64,000 bases of DNA from Gemmobacter aquatilis (GTDB lineage Bacteria > Pseudomonadota > Alphaproteobacteria > Rhodobacterales > Rhodobacteraceae). Both the position numbers and the translations under genes were made by a program. The notes beneath the pieces are model-generated. The model was not told the origin of the DNA and did not search any database. It saw nothing but the letters and a program-made list of their open reading frames with translations. Positions 30,466 through 38,136 of this stretch are shown here, one piece after another. Within the stretch, counting starts at the first letter, position 1; every line of letters begins with the position of its first letter. The DNA lies in contig NZ_FOCE01000003.1 in NCBI RefSeq assembly GCF_900110025.1, forward strand, positions 124,001 through 188,000. Direction: 5' to 3'.

Positions 30466-31278
30466 TCAGGGGCGCGATTCTTCCAGCCGCCCGCCAATGC
30501 GGATCATCCGCACCCGCAGCGCCTTGCCTGTACGGTCATCCGTCTCGACATAAACCCCCGACAGGGTGGCGGGGCCATTTGCGGGCTGGAACCGCTCTTT
30601 CGGCATCCCGGTGATGAAGCGGCGCATCGGCTCCAGCGTCTCCATCCCGATGACCGAGTTGTAGTCGCCGCACATGCCGGCATCGGTCAGATAGGCGGTG
30701 CCGCCGTTCAGGATCTGCGCATCGCCCGTGGGCACATGGGTATGGGTGCCGACGACAAGGCTCGCCCGCCCGTCGCACCAATGGCCCATCGCCATTTTCT
30801 CCGACGTGGCCTCGCAATGCATGTCCACCACAATGGCCTGCGCCAGCCCGCCCAGCGGATGGGTTTTCAGCGCCGCATCAATGGCCGAGAACGGGTCGTC
30901 GAAGGGGCGCTTCATGAAGACCTGCCCCAGAACCTGACAGACCAGCACCTTGCGCCCGCGCGCATCCGAGAACAGCCGCGCCCCGCGCCCCGGTGCCAGC
31001 TTGGCAAAGTTCAGCGGGCGGATGATGCGGTTTTCCTGCTCGATGAAGGACAGCATGTCCTTCTGATCAAAGGCATGATCGCCCAACGTCAGGCAATCGA
31101 CCCCGGCCTTGAGCAGCAGTTTCGCGTGCTCGCCCGTCAACCCCGCGCCAGACGAGGCATTCTCGCCATTGACCACAACGAAATCGAGGCCCCACTCGGC
31201 CCTCAGGCCCGGCAGCCGCTCCAGGATGGCCGCGCGCCCGGCACGCCCCATCACATCGCCAAGAAAAAGCAGTTTCAT
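30466..31278 (-). CDS. YmdB-like metallophosphoesterase (TIGR00282 family)
   Basis: Calcineurin-type phosphoesterase of 270 residues; Bacillus YmdB is a 2',3'- and 3',5'-cyclic-nucleotide phosphodiesterase that affects RNA decay and biofilm decisions. Metal ligands are visible in order: FLGDVMG (Asp8), NGENAS, GDHAFDQ, DMHCEATSEK and the late GTHTHVPTGD. Length is the family's usual size. A 134-bp gap separates it from the SLC13 gene downstream; upstream is the large palindrome at 31332-31460 and the divergent helicase gene. Confidence 0.88.
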   Translation of the reverse strand: MKLLFLGDVMGRAGRAAILERLPGLRAEWGLDFVVVNGENASSGAGLTGEHAKLLLKAGVDCLTLGDHAFDQKDMLSFIEQENRIIRPLNFAKLAPGRGARLFSDARGRKVLVCQVLGQVFMKRPFDDPFSAIDAALKTHPLGGLAQAIVVDMHCEATSEKMAMGHWCDGRASLVVGTHTHVPTGDAQILNGGTAYLTDAGMCGDYNSVIGMETLEPMRRFITGMPKERFQPANGPATLSGVYVETDDRTGKALRVRMIRIGGRLEESRP

Positions 31279-31331
31279 GCCCCAGCACTAGGCAGCCACC
31301 GCCGCCGCTGCAAGAGGAAGAATACCACCCG

Positions 31332-31460
31332 CCTTCATCTTGGCCTAAATATCCTGGGGGTCCGGGGGCGAGCCCCCGGATGCCAGCCGCCGCCCCAAGC
31401 GGCACCTGTGGACCGGGGCGCTGCCCCGGACCCCGGGATATTTATACCAAGATGAAAAGG
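31332..31460. repeat. Large inverted pair of the GGRTATTT repeat
   Basis: Arms TTCATCTTGG (31335-31344) / CCAAGATGAA (31448-31457), AAATATCC / GGATATTT, and GGGGTCCGGGGC / GCCCCGGACCCC pair over about 37 bases each side. The space between holds two smaller self-complementary hairpins (TCCGGGGGC/GCCCCCGGA near 31361-31380 and CCGGGGC/GCCCCGG near 31414-31429) that could compete with the long fold. It fills the divergent gap between the phosphoesterase and helicase genes. Confidence 0.75.
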
Positions 31461-31501
31461 CCGGGCCTTTCCCGGGGCGGGATTGTGGCTATCTTTGCGG
31501 G

Positions 31502-33895
31502 ATGAGTGCCCTGCCCCCTTCGTTGTCCGACTGGTTTGCCGCGCAGGGCTGGCAATTGCATCCGCATCAACAGGCCATGCTGGCGCGCGCGGCGGCACGT
31601 TCGACCTTGCTGATCGCGCCGACCGGGGGCGGCAAGACGCTGGCGGGGTTTCTGCCCAGTCTGGCAGAACTTGGGGCTGCTCCGAAGGCGGGGCTGCATA
31701 CGCTCTATATCTCACCCCTGAAGGCACTGGCCGCTGACATCCGGCGCAATCTGCGGCGGCCGGTCGAAGGCGCCGGGCTGGCGATCCGAATCGAGGATCG
31801 CACCGGCGATACAACCTATACCCAGCGGCGGCGGCAGCGGGCCGACCCGCCCCATATCCTGCTGACCACGCCGGAAAGCCTGGCGCTGCTGCTGAGCTAT
31901 GAGGATGCGCCGCGCGTCTTTGCCGGCTTGCAGCGGGTGGTGGTGGACGAGATCCACGCGCTGGCCGAAAGCAAGCGCGGCGATCAATTGATGCTGGCGC
32001 TGGCGCGGCTGGAGGCGCTAGCGCCGGGGCTGCGGCGGGTCGGACTGTCGGCGACAGTGGAAGACCCACCCGCGCTGGCGCGATTTCTGGCGCCGGGCAC
32101 CGAGGTGCTGGAGGCCGATCCGGGGCCTGACCCCGACATCCGCATGTTGCTGACCGAGGCCGCGCCCCCCTGGGCGGGCGGCGGCGGGCGCTATGCCATT
32201 CCGGCGATTCTGGACGCGGTGCGCCGCCATCGCACCACGCTGATCTTTCACAACACCCGGGCGCAGGCCGAGATCTTCTTCCGCGATCTGTGGCTGGCCA
32301 ATACCGATGATCTGCCGATCGGCATCCATCACGGCAGTCTGTCGCGCGAGGCGCGCGAACGGGTGGAACAGGCGATGACCGAGGGGCGGTTGCGGGCGGT
32401 GGTCTGCACCGGCACGCTCGATCTGGGGATCGACTGGGGCGATGTGGATCTGGTGATCCAAGTCGGCGCACCGAAGAACGTCAAGCGGCTGGTGCAGCGC
32501 ATCGGGCGGGCCAATCACCGCTACAACGCGCCGTCAAAGGCACTGCTGGTGCCCGCCAACCGCTGGGAGGTGGTGGAGTGTCACGCCGCCCTGCAGGCCG
32601 TCCGCGCCCGGGCGCTGGATGGCGAGCCGCGCGGGCCGGGGCCGCGCGATGTGCTGTGCCAGCATATCCTCGCCACCGCCTGCGCCGGGCCATTCGAGGC
32701 GGCGGCGCTGTATGACGAGGTGACAAGCGCCGGGCCCTATACCGGGTTGAGCCGGGCGGAATTCGACGCCTGTCTGGATTTCGCGGCAACCGGCGGCTAT
32801 GCGCTGCGCGCCTATGACCGCTGGCAGCGGCTGATGCTGCGCGACGGGCGCTGGCAATTGCGCGACCCGCGCGCGGCGGCGGTGATCCGGCAGAATCTGG
32901 GCACGATCATCGGCACCGAAACGCTGAAGGTGCGGCTGCGCGGCCGGATGGGTGGGGCGCCGCTGGGCGAGGTGGAGGAAGGCTTTGCCGCCACGCTGAC
33001 GCAGGGCGATACCTTCCTGATCGGCGGCGAGGTGGTGCGCTATGAAGGGCTGAACGAGTTGACGGTGGAGGTGACACGCCAACCGGGGCGCGAGCCTAAA
33101 GTGGCAGTGTTCGGCGGCACCAAATTCGCCACTTCCACCCAATTGTCGGACCGGATTCTGGACCTTCTGCAGCAAGATCGCTGGCCCGACCTGCCCGACC
33201 ACACCGCGCGCTGGCTGGCCCTGCAGCGCGAAGTGTCCGCCCTGCCCCGCCCCGACCGCCTGCTGTGCGAAAGCTTTCCGCATGAGGGGCGCGAGCATCT
33301 GTGCATCTATGGTTTCGCCGGGCGCAATGCGCAGCAGACGCTGGGCCTGCTGGTGACCAAGCGGATGGAGGAAACCGGGCTGGCGCCGCTGGGTTTCGTC
33401 TGCACCGATTACGCCACGCTGATCTGGGGGCTGGAGCCGGTGCTGGACATCGGGCCGCTGTTCGACATTGCGGCGCTGCGGGCTGGGTTGGAGACCTGGC
33501 TGGCGGGCAATGCGGTGATGAAGCGCACCTTCCGCGATGTGGCGATCATCGCCGGGCTGATCGAGCGGCAGCATCAGGGACGGCGCAAATCCGGGCGGCA
33601 GGCGACGTTCTCGTCGGATATCCTGTATGACACGCTGCGCCGTTTTGACCCCGACCATCTGATGCTGCAGATCACCCGCGACGCAGCGATGCGTGGCATG
33701 GTGGATTTCGGGCGCATCGAAGAGCGGCTGGCGGCAGTGGCCGGGCGGATCGAGCTGCGGCGGTTACGCAGCGTCACACCTTTGGCCGCGCCGCTGCTGC
33801 TTGAGCCGGGGCGCATCCCTGTGCAGGGTGCGGGACGCGAGCGACTGGCCGAGGCTGCGGCAGCGCGGTTGATGGCGGCTGCGGGGCTCGGCTGA
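31502..33895 (+). CDS. Lhr-like, ligase-associated DExH-box DNA helicase
   Basis: ATP-dependent 3'-5' DNA helicase thought to act in bacterial DNA repair. Superfamily 2 motifs in order: Walker A APTGGGKT (about residues 40-47), TTPESL, DEIH box, SAT, GIHHGSLS, TGTLDLGIDWGDVDLV and QRIGRANHR, followed by a winged-helix and the Lhr-type C-terminal region. At 797 residues it is the short 'ligase-associated' form (Lhr proper is about 1500). In this family the helicase often travels with an ATP-dependent ligase, an exonuclease and PdeM; here only pdeM follows, with a thioesterase between. Codon use contains more mixed third positions than neighbours but is not foreign. Confidence 0.92.
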   Translation: MSALPPSLSDWFAAQGWQLHPHQQAMLARAAARSTLLIAPTGGGKTLAGFLPSLAELGAAPKAGLHTLYISPLKALAADIRRNLRRPVEGAGLAIRIEDRTGDTTYTQRRRQRADPPHILLTTPESLALLLSYEDAPRVFAGLQRVVVDEIHALAESKRGDQLMLALARLEALAPGLRRVGLSATVEDPPALARFLAPGTEVLEADPGPDPDIRMLLTEAAPPWAGGGGRYAIPAILDAVRRHRTTLIFHNTRAQAEIFFRDLWLANTDDLPIGIHHGSLSREARERVEQAMTEGRLRAVVCTGTLDLGIDWGDVDLVIQVGAPKNVKRLVQRIGRANHRYNAPSKALLVPANRWEVVECHAALQAVRARALDGEPRGPGPRDVLCQHILATACAGPFEAAALYDEVTSAGPYTGLSRAEFDACLDFAATGGYALRAYDRWQRLMLRDGRWQLRDPRAAAVIRQNLGTIIGTETLKVRLRGRMGGAPLGEVEEGFAATLTQGDTFLIGGEVVRYEGLNELTVEVTRQPGREPKVAVFGGTKFATSTQLSDRILDLLQQDRWPDLPDHTARWLALQREVSALPRPDRLLCESFPHEGREHLCIYGFAGRNAQQTLGLLVTKRMEETGLAPLGFVCTDYATLIWGLEPVLDIGPLFDIAALRAGLETWLAGNAVMKRTFRDVAIIAGLIERQHQGRRKSGRQATFSSDILYDTLRRFDPDHLMLQITRDAAMRGMVDFGRIEERLAAVAGRIELRRLRSVTPLAAPLLLEPGRIPVQGAGRERLAEAAAARLMAAAGLG

Positions 33896-33906
33896 GGGAG
33901 GGAACC

Positions 33907-34314
33907 ATGGACGCGCGTATCCGCGACAGTTTCGGGCGGCAAAGCCTGATGCAGACCTTTGGCGCCGAAATCACCGGGATCGGCGCCGGAACCGTGACGA
34001 TCGAGGCGCCGATCCTGCCCGGATCGTGCCAGCAGCATGGCGCGGGCCATGCCGGGCTGACCTTCGCGCTGGCCGACAGTGCAGCGGGCTATGCGGCGCT
34101 GACGCTGATGCCCGAGGGCTGCGAGGTGATGACGGTGGAAGCGAAGATCAACCTTCTGGCCCCTGCCATCGGCGAGAAACTGATCGCGCGCGGCGAGGTG
34201 GCCAAGGCGGGGCGGCGGCTGACGGTGTGCCGGGCCGAGGTTCACGCGTTGCGCGCGGGCAAAGAGGTCTGCGTGGCGCTGCTGCAGGCGACCATGATCC
34301 CGGTCGAGCCCTGA
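33907..34314 (+). CDS. PaaI-type hotdog-fold thioesterase
   Basis: 135-residue single hotdog domain, likely an acyl-CoA thioesterase. The helix and loop CQQHGAGHAGLTFALADSA carries the HGG-like stretch and the Asp expected for the PaaI branch, followed by EAKINLLAP on the next strand. It begins 11 bp after the helicase and is 76 bp before pdeM. This helicase-thioesterase-pdeM order is one I recognise from other Rhodobacteraceae; any link of the thioesterase to DNA repair is unproven. Confidence 0.85.
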   Translation: MDARIRDSFGRQSLMQTFGAEITGIGAGTVTIEAPILPGSCQQHGAGHAGLTFALADSAAGYAALTLMPEGCEVMTVEAKINLLAPAIGEKLIARGEVAKAGRRLTVCRAEVHALRAGKEVCVALLQATMIPVEP

Positions 34315-34319
34315 CCCGC

Positions 34320-34342
34320 CCGATTTTTCTGCGAAAAATCGC
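34320..34342. repeat. Small hairpin repeat (family 2, copy 2)
   Basis: Nine-base stem CGATTTTTC / GAAAAATCG with loop TGC, directly after the thioesterase stop. It matches 10250-10272 in loop and outer stem while the central pairs are T-A here and C-G there. It lies in the gap before pdeM. Confidence 0.6.
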
Positions 34343-34390
34343 TGCGGATCGCCCGTTGCCCTTGCCCACCGGCTCGGGCACATCTGGCGC

Positions 34391-35083
34391 ATGAGCGCCT
34401 ATCGTTTCACCCTTGCCGGATGCGATCTGACCGCCCTGCCCTCGGGCGGGCTGTTCTGGGCCGAGGCCGGGCTGCTTGTGGTGTCGGACCTGCATTTCGG
34501 CAAATCGACGCGGCTGGCGCGACGCGGCGGGGCCTTGCTGCCGCCCTATGAAACCCGCGACACCTTGCTGCGGCTGGACGCGGATCTGACGCAGACCGGC
34601 GCGACCGAGGTGATCTGTCTGGGCGACAGTTTCGACGACGTGGCGGCGGCGGACGAAATGGAGGCGGCGGACCGGCAGGCGCTGGCGCGGCTGCTGGAGG
34701 GGCGGCGCTGGACATGGATCGCGGGGAACCATGATCCGGCACCGGGCGGTCTGGGCGGCCACCATGCGGCAGAGCATCGGCAAGGCGCGCTGACCTTTCG
34801 CCATATCGCGGAACCGGGGGCTGTGGGCGAGGTGTCCGGCCATTTCCACCCCAAAGCGCGGCTGGCCGGGCAAAGCCGCCCGTGTTTCCTGCTGTCGCCC
34901 GGCGCACGGCTGATCCTGCCCGCTTATGGCTGCTATACCGGCGGGCTGTTCTGCGCAGCACCTGAACTGGCCGCGCTGATGGGTCCGGGGGCGCTGGCGA
35001 TCCTCACCGGACGGGTGGCGCGGGCGATCCCCTATGCGGCGGCGGCTCAGACCAGCCCGCGCGCCTCGACGGTGGGGCGATAG
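34391..35083 (+). CDS. pdeM: Ligase-associated DNA-damage-response endonuclease PdeM
   Basis: Metallophosphoesterase of 230 residues tied to the bacterial Lhr-like helicase/ligase system. Metal-binding motifs are complete: SDLHFGK, GDSFDD, GNHD and SGHFHPKA. The family is annotated as an endonuclease by association with ligase and exonuclease genes. The last 37 bp overlap the 3' end of the convergent LytTR gene, so its terminal residues (after about 218) may be less constrained. No LigB-type ligase or exonuclease gene is in the window. Confidence 0.88.
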   Translation: MSAYRFTLAGCDLTALPSGGLFWAEAGLLVVSDLHFGKSTRLARRGGALLPPYETRDTLLRLDADLTQTGATEVICLGDSFDDVAAADEMEAADRQALARLLEGRRWTWIAGNHDPAPGGLGGHHAAEHRQGALTFRHIAEPGAVGEVSGHFHPKARLAGQSRPCFLLSPGARLILPAYGCYTGGLFCAAPELAALMGPGALAILTGRVARAIPYAAAAQTSPRASTVGR

Positions 35084-35820
35084 GTGCGGCTGACCGGCAC
35101 CGGGGCTGCGCCCTGCAGATGCAGCAGCACCTTGCCACCCGCTTTCTCGGCCCGTTCCACCGCCCACCACGCCACCCAATGCGACCGATGCACCTGCGCG
35201 CCCGGCTCGTCTTCCGCCTCGACCATGGCATCGGCAAAACGGATCAGCACGCTGCCCCGCCCCGCCGTGGTGATAACATCGACATAGTGGTCGCGCACTG
35301 TCATCGAGATCAGGCGCCCCTGCATGCCGGGGTCGAGCCGCTGCACGATGCGGGGGTGCAGGGGGGCAGGATCCTCCGCCTCCGCCGCAGGGTTGGGTTC
35401 GCCTTGTTGGCTTTGGGGGGGATCGAACGAGGCGTAGAAGGCCCCTGTGGCCAGCGAGGTGGCGAAGATGAACACCGCGACCTCGAACAGCGCGGGATGT
35501 GTCGTCGGCGCCGAGATCTGGTTGGTCAACGCCTGCAACGGCCAGCTGAGGATCAGCGCCGTGCAGAAAGCGGTCAGAAAAACCGTGCGGCGAGTCTCGC
35601 TCAGATCCGGGTGGCGCCGCAGCGCGCCGCGCAAGACCATGGCCAACAGCGTCGCCACCGCTGTTACCGCCCCCCAGAGCACCAGACGACGGGGGAAACC
35701 CAGTGCTTCATAGCTGCCGAACGGCCCTGACAAGGCGAAGACCAGGCTCAGCACAGACCATGACACAAACGGAAAGGCCACGCGGACATCGACCCCGAGC
35801 CTTTGAAGAAACTGACGCAT
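35047..35820 (-). CDS. Membrane-anchored LytTR DNA-binding protein
   Basis: 257 residues with four predicted membrane helices in the first 135 (FVSWSVLSLVFALSG, LVLWGAVTAVATLLAMVL, VFLTAFCTALILSWPLQAL, LFEVAVFIFATSLATGAFYAS) and a C-terminal LytTR domain of about 95 residues (MTVRDHYVDVIT, VHRSHWVAWWAVE, VPVSRTYRP). A membrane-tethered transcription factor with no receiver domain; targets and signal unknown. Its 3' end overlaps pdeM, convergent. The short gap behind it contains only its own promoter. Confidence 0.82.
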   Translation of the reverse strand: MRQFLQRLGVDVRVAFPFVSWSVLSLVFALSGPFGSYEALGFPRRLVLWGAVTAVATLLAMVLRGALRRHPDLSETRRTVFLTAFCTALILSWPLQALTNQISAPTTHPALFEVAVFIFATSLATGAFYASFDPPQSQQGEPNPAAEAEDPAPLHPRIVQRLDPGMQGRLISMTVRDHYVDVITTAGRGSVLIRFADAMVEAEDEPGAQVHRSHWVAWWAVERAEKAGGKVLLHLQGAAPVPVSRTYRPTVEARGLV

Positions 35821-35930
35821 AAGCTTCGGATACCGTTACCAACCAATATCTTAGGCATAGTCAGAAAGCTCGGGGCGTGCAATCGGCCATTGCTGTGCAA
35901 CCGCAAATATTGCTGCGGCTGCACTGGATC

Positions 35931-36821
35931 TCAGGCGGTCAGGCCCTTCGGCTCGGGCAGGCCATGGCTGCGGCAGCAGGCGGTCAGCGTATTGGCCAGC
36001 AGGCAGGCGATGGTCATCGGCCCCACGCCACCCGGCACCGGCGTGATGGCGCCGGCCACGGTGCTGGCCGAAGCGAATTCCACATCGCCTACCAGCTTGG
36101 TCTTGCCGTCGCGTTCGATCCGGTTGATGCCCACGTCGATCACGGTGGCACCGGGTTTCACGAAATCGCCGGTGATCATCTCGGGCCGACCCACGGCGGC
36201 GACGAGGATGTCGGCCCCCCGGCAGACAGCGGCCAGATCGCGGGTGCGGCTATGCGCGATGGTCACGGTGCAGCTGTCGCCCAGCAGCAGTTGTGCCATC
36301 GGCTTGCCCACGATGTTGCTGCGCCCCACCACCACGGCATTCAGCCCCGACAGGCTGCCGTGATGGTCGCGCAGCATCATCAGACAGCCCAGCGGCGTGC
36401 AGGGCACCATGCTTTTCTGCCCGGTGCCCAGAAGGCCGACGTTGGAAATGTGGAACCCGTCCACATCCTTGGCCGGGTCGATCGAATTGATCACCAGTTC
36501 CGAGTTCAGATGCCCCGGCAGCGGCAGTTGCACAAGGATACCGTGGATCGAGGGGTCCGTGTTCAGCCCGGCGATCAGCGCCAGCAGATCGGCTTCCGAC
36601 GTATCGGCGGGCAGCTTGTGTTCCACCGATTTCATGCCGACCTCGACGGTCTGCTTGCCCTTGGCACCGACATAGACCTGGCTCGCAGGGTCTTCGCCCA
36701 CCAGCACCACCGCAAGGCCGGGCTGCAGCCCCTGTTCCTCTTTCAGCCGTGCCACATGGGCGGCGACTTCGCTGCGCACCTTGGCCGCAAAGGCCTTGCC
36801 GTCGATGATCGTGGCGGTCAT
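35931..36821 (-). CDS. folD: Methylenetetrahydrofolate dehydrogenase/cyclohydrolase FolD
   Basis: Bifunctional cytoplasmic enzyme interconverting 5,10-methylene-, methenyl- and 10-formyl-tetrahydrofolate. Catalytic residues align residue for residue with the Escherichia coli enzyme: Tyr50 and Lys54 in YVGAKGK, Gln98 in GILVQLPLP, Asp121 in KDVDGFH; the nucleotide site shows GRSNIVGKP and the end [10 protein letters not shown]. Length 296 from the ATG at 36821; the open frame reaches 36860 but that overlaps the upstream gene. Last gene of the fhs operon; the upstream folD paralogue ends 22 bp away. Confidence 0.94.
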   Translation of the reverse strand: MTATIIDGKAFAAKVRSEVAAHVARLKEEQGLQPGLAVVLVGEDPASQVYVGAKGKQTVEVGMKSVEHKLPADTSEADLLALIAGLNTDPSIHGILVQLPLPGHLNSELVINSIDPAKDVDGFHISNVGLLGTGQKSMVPCTPLGCLMMLRDHHGSLSGLNAVVVGRSNIVGKPMAQLLLGDSCTVTIAHSRTRDLAAVCRGADILVAAVGRPEMITGDFVKPGATVIDVGINRIERDGKTKLVGDVEFASASTVAGAITPVPGGVGPMTIACLLANTLTACCRSHGLPEPKGLTA

Positions 36822-36843
36822 GTCGTCTCTCTTTTCAAGGGTT

Positions 36844-37722
36844 TCAGCGTTCCACCGCAAAGGCGGCAGCGTAATGATCCATCTGCATCCGCGTGGCCAG
36901 CACGGCGTTTTTCAACAGCGTGGCCACCGTCACCGGGCCGACACCGCCCGGAACCGGGGTGATCCAGCCCGCCACCTCGGCGCAGCTGGCAAAATCGGCA
37001 TCGCCCACGGTGCGGCCATCCACGCGGTTGATGCCGATGTCGATCAGCGCGGCGCCGGGTTTCAGCATCTCGCCGGTCACGAGTCCGGGCCTGCCCACGG
37101 CGACAAAGACCGCATCGGCGCGGCGCGAATGCACGGCCACCTGGCGGGTCATGTGGTGGCACACCGTCACCGTCGCCCCCAGCCCCATCATCAGGAAGGC
37201 GATGGGCTTGCCGACGATCTCGCTATGGCCGATCACGCAGACATCCAGCCCCTCGATGGTCAGCGGCAGGGTTTTCAGAATCTCCACCGCCGCCACGGCG
37301 GTACAGGGGCCAAGCGCCAGATCGTTATAGACGATATTGCCGATGCTGGCCGGGTGCATCCCTTCGACATCCTTCAGCGGATGCACGGCTTTTTGCAGTG
37401 CCTTCACCGGGATATGGGCGGGCAAGGGGCGCTGGATGATGATGCCGTTCACCCGCGGATCGGCGTTCAGACCCAGCAGAACGCCGGTCAACTGCTCCAG
37501 ACTGATCTCGGCAGGATAATTGCGCGCCTCGAAGGCCACGCCTGCCGATTCCGCCTGTTTCTGTTGATTGCGCACATAAAGCTCGGCTGCGGCCACGTCG
37601 CCGACCGAGATCGACACCAGCCGCGGCTGCCAGCCCTTGGCGGCAAGCACCCCGGCTTCGGCCCTGATTTCTTCGCGCATCCGGGCGGCAATGGCGCGCC
37701 CGTCGATTTCCGTTGCCGTCAT
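36844..37722 (-). CDS. FolD paralogue lacking the catalytic lysine
   Basis: 292-residue FolD-fold protein in tandem with the true folD. It keeps Tyr49, Gln97 (GIIIQRPLP), the Rossmann GHSEIVGKP and the closing [10 protein letters not shown], but the lysine expected four residues after the tyrosine is Gln53 (YVRNQQK) and the conserved folate-binding Asp is Glu120 (KDVEGMH). The equivalent lysine in the human and bacterial enzymes is needed for the cyclohydrolase step, so this protein may be a dehydrogenase only, or act on a modified or different folate. Gene lies between a chorismate-mutase-like gene and folD, all minus strand with gaps of about 20 bp. Confidence 0.85.
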   Translation of the reverse strand: MTATEIDGRAIAARMREEIRAEAGVLAAKGWQPRLVSISVGDVAAAELYVRNQQKQAESAGVAFEARNYPAEISLEQLTGVLLGLNADPRVNGIIIQRPLPAHIPVKALQKAVHPLKDVEGMHPASIGNIVYNDLALGPCTAVAAVEILKTLPLTIEGLDVCVIGHSEIVGKPIAFLMMGLGATVTVCHHMTRQVAVHSRRADAVFVAVGRPGLVTGEMLKPGAALIDIGINRVDGRTVGDADFASCAEVAGWITPVPGGVGPVTVATLLKNAVLATRMQMDHYAAAFAVER

Positions 37723-37740
37723 GCCATTCCCCCGCCGGGG

Positions 37741-38034
37741 TCAGGCCCCCAGCACCTTTTCTTCGCGGTCGATCGACCAATCGACTATCCGCCGCCACAA
37801 AGCCTCGACCAGATCGGCATCCAGACTTGCGGCCACCGCCTTGGCCCGCACATTGGCGACCACGGCTTCCACCCGGTCGTCGATGCGGGCCGGCAGGCCC
37901 TCGGCCGGTTTCAACTCGGCGGCACGGTCGATATACCGCACACGTCGTGCCAGAAGGGCGACGATTTCGCCATCCAGCGCGTCAATCTCGACACGCAGCT
38001 CAGCCATGTTGCGGCAATCGGCGGGGAGCTTCAT
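37741..38034 (-). CDS. AroQ-fold chorismate mutase, PchB-like
   Basis: 97-residue all-helical protein close in length and pattern to PchB (isochorismate pyruvate lyase): it starts MKLPADCRNMAELRVEID, where PchB has a near-identical opening, and has the helix-1 Arg14, LLARRVRYIDRAAELK with an Arg and the loop Lys42, and the C-terminal WRRIVDWSI helix. It should rearrange chorismate to prephenate or eliminate pyruvate from isochorismate; sequence does not settle which. RBS AAGGAG is 7 bases from the ATG. It is oddly placed inside the C1-folate operon, 18 bp before the folD paralogue. Confidence 0.75.
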   Translation of the reverse strand: MKLPADCRNMAELRVEIDALDGEIVALLARRVRYIDRAAELKPAEGLPARIDDRVEAVVANVRAKAVAASLDADLVEALWRRIVDWSIDREEKVLGA

Positions 38035-38101
38035 TGCAAATCTCCTTGAACCCTGCCCGCGAGGTAGCCGCTTGGAAGCGCAAGTTCAAGCCGTTGCCGC
38101 G

Positions 38102-38130
38102 CTGCGGCGCCAGGGTGCCCGGCGCCGCAG
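38102..38130 (-). terminator. Hairpin just after fhs
   Basis: CTGCGGCGCC / GGCGCCGCAG, ten perfect pairs and a nine-base loop, begins 6 bp past the fhs stop. No T run follows on the minus strand, so it is more likely an mRNA-stabilising or attenuating hairpin inside the operon than a full terminator. Confidence 0.55.
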
Positions 38131-38136
38131 GATTGC

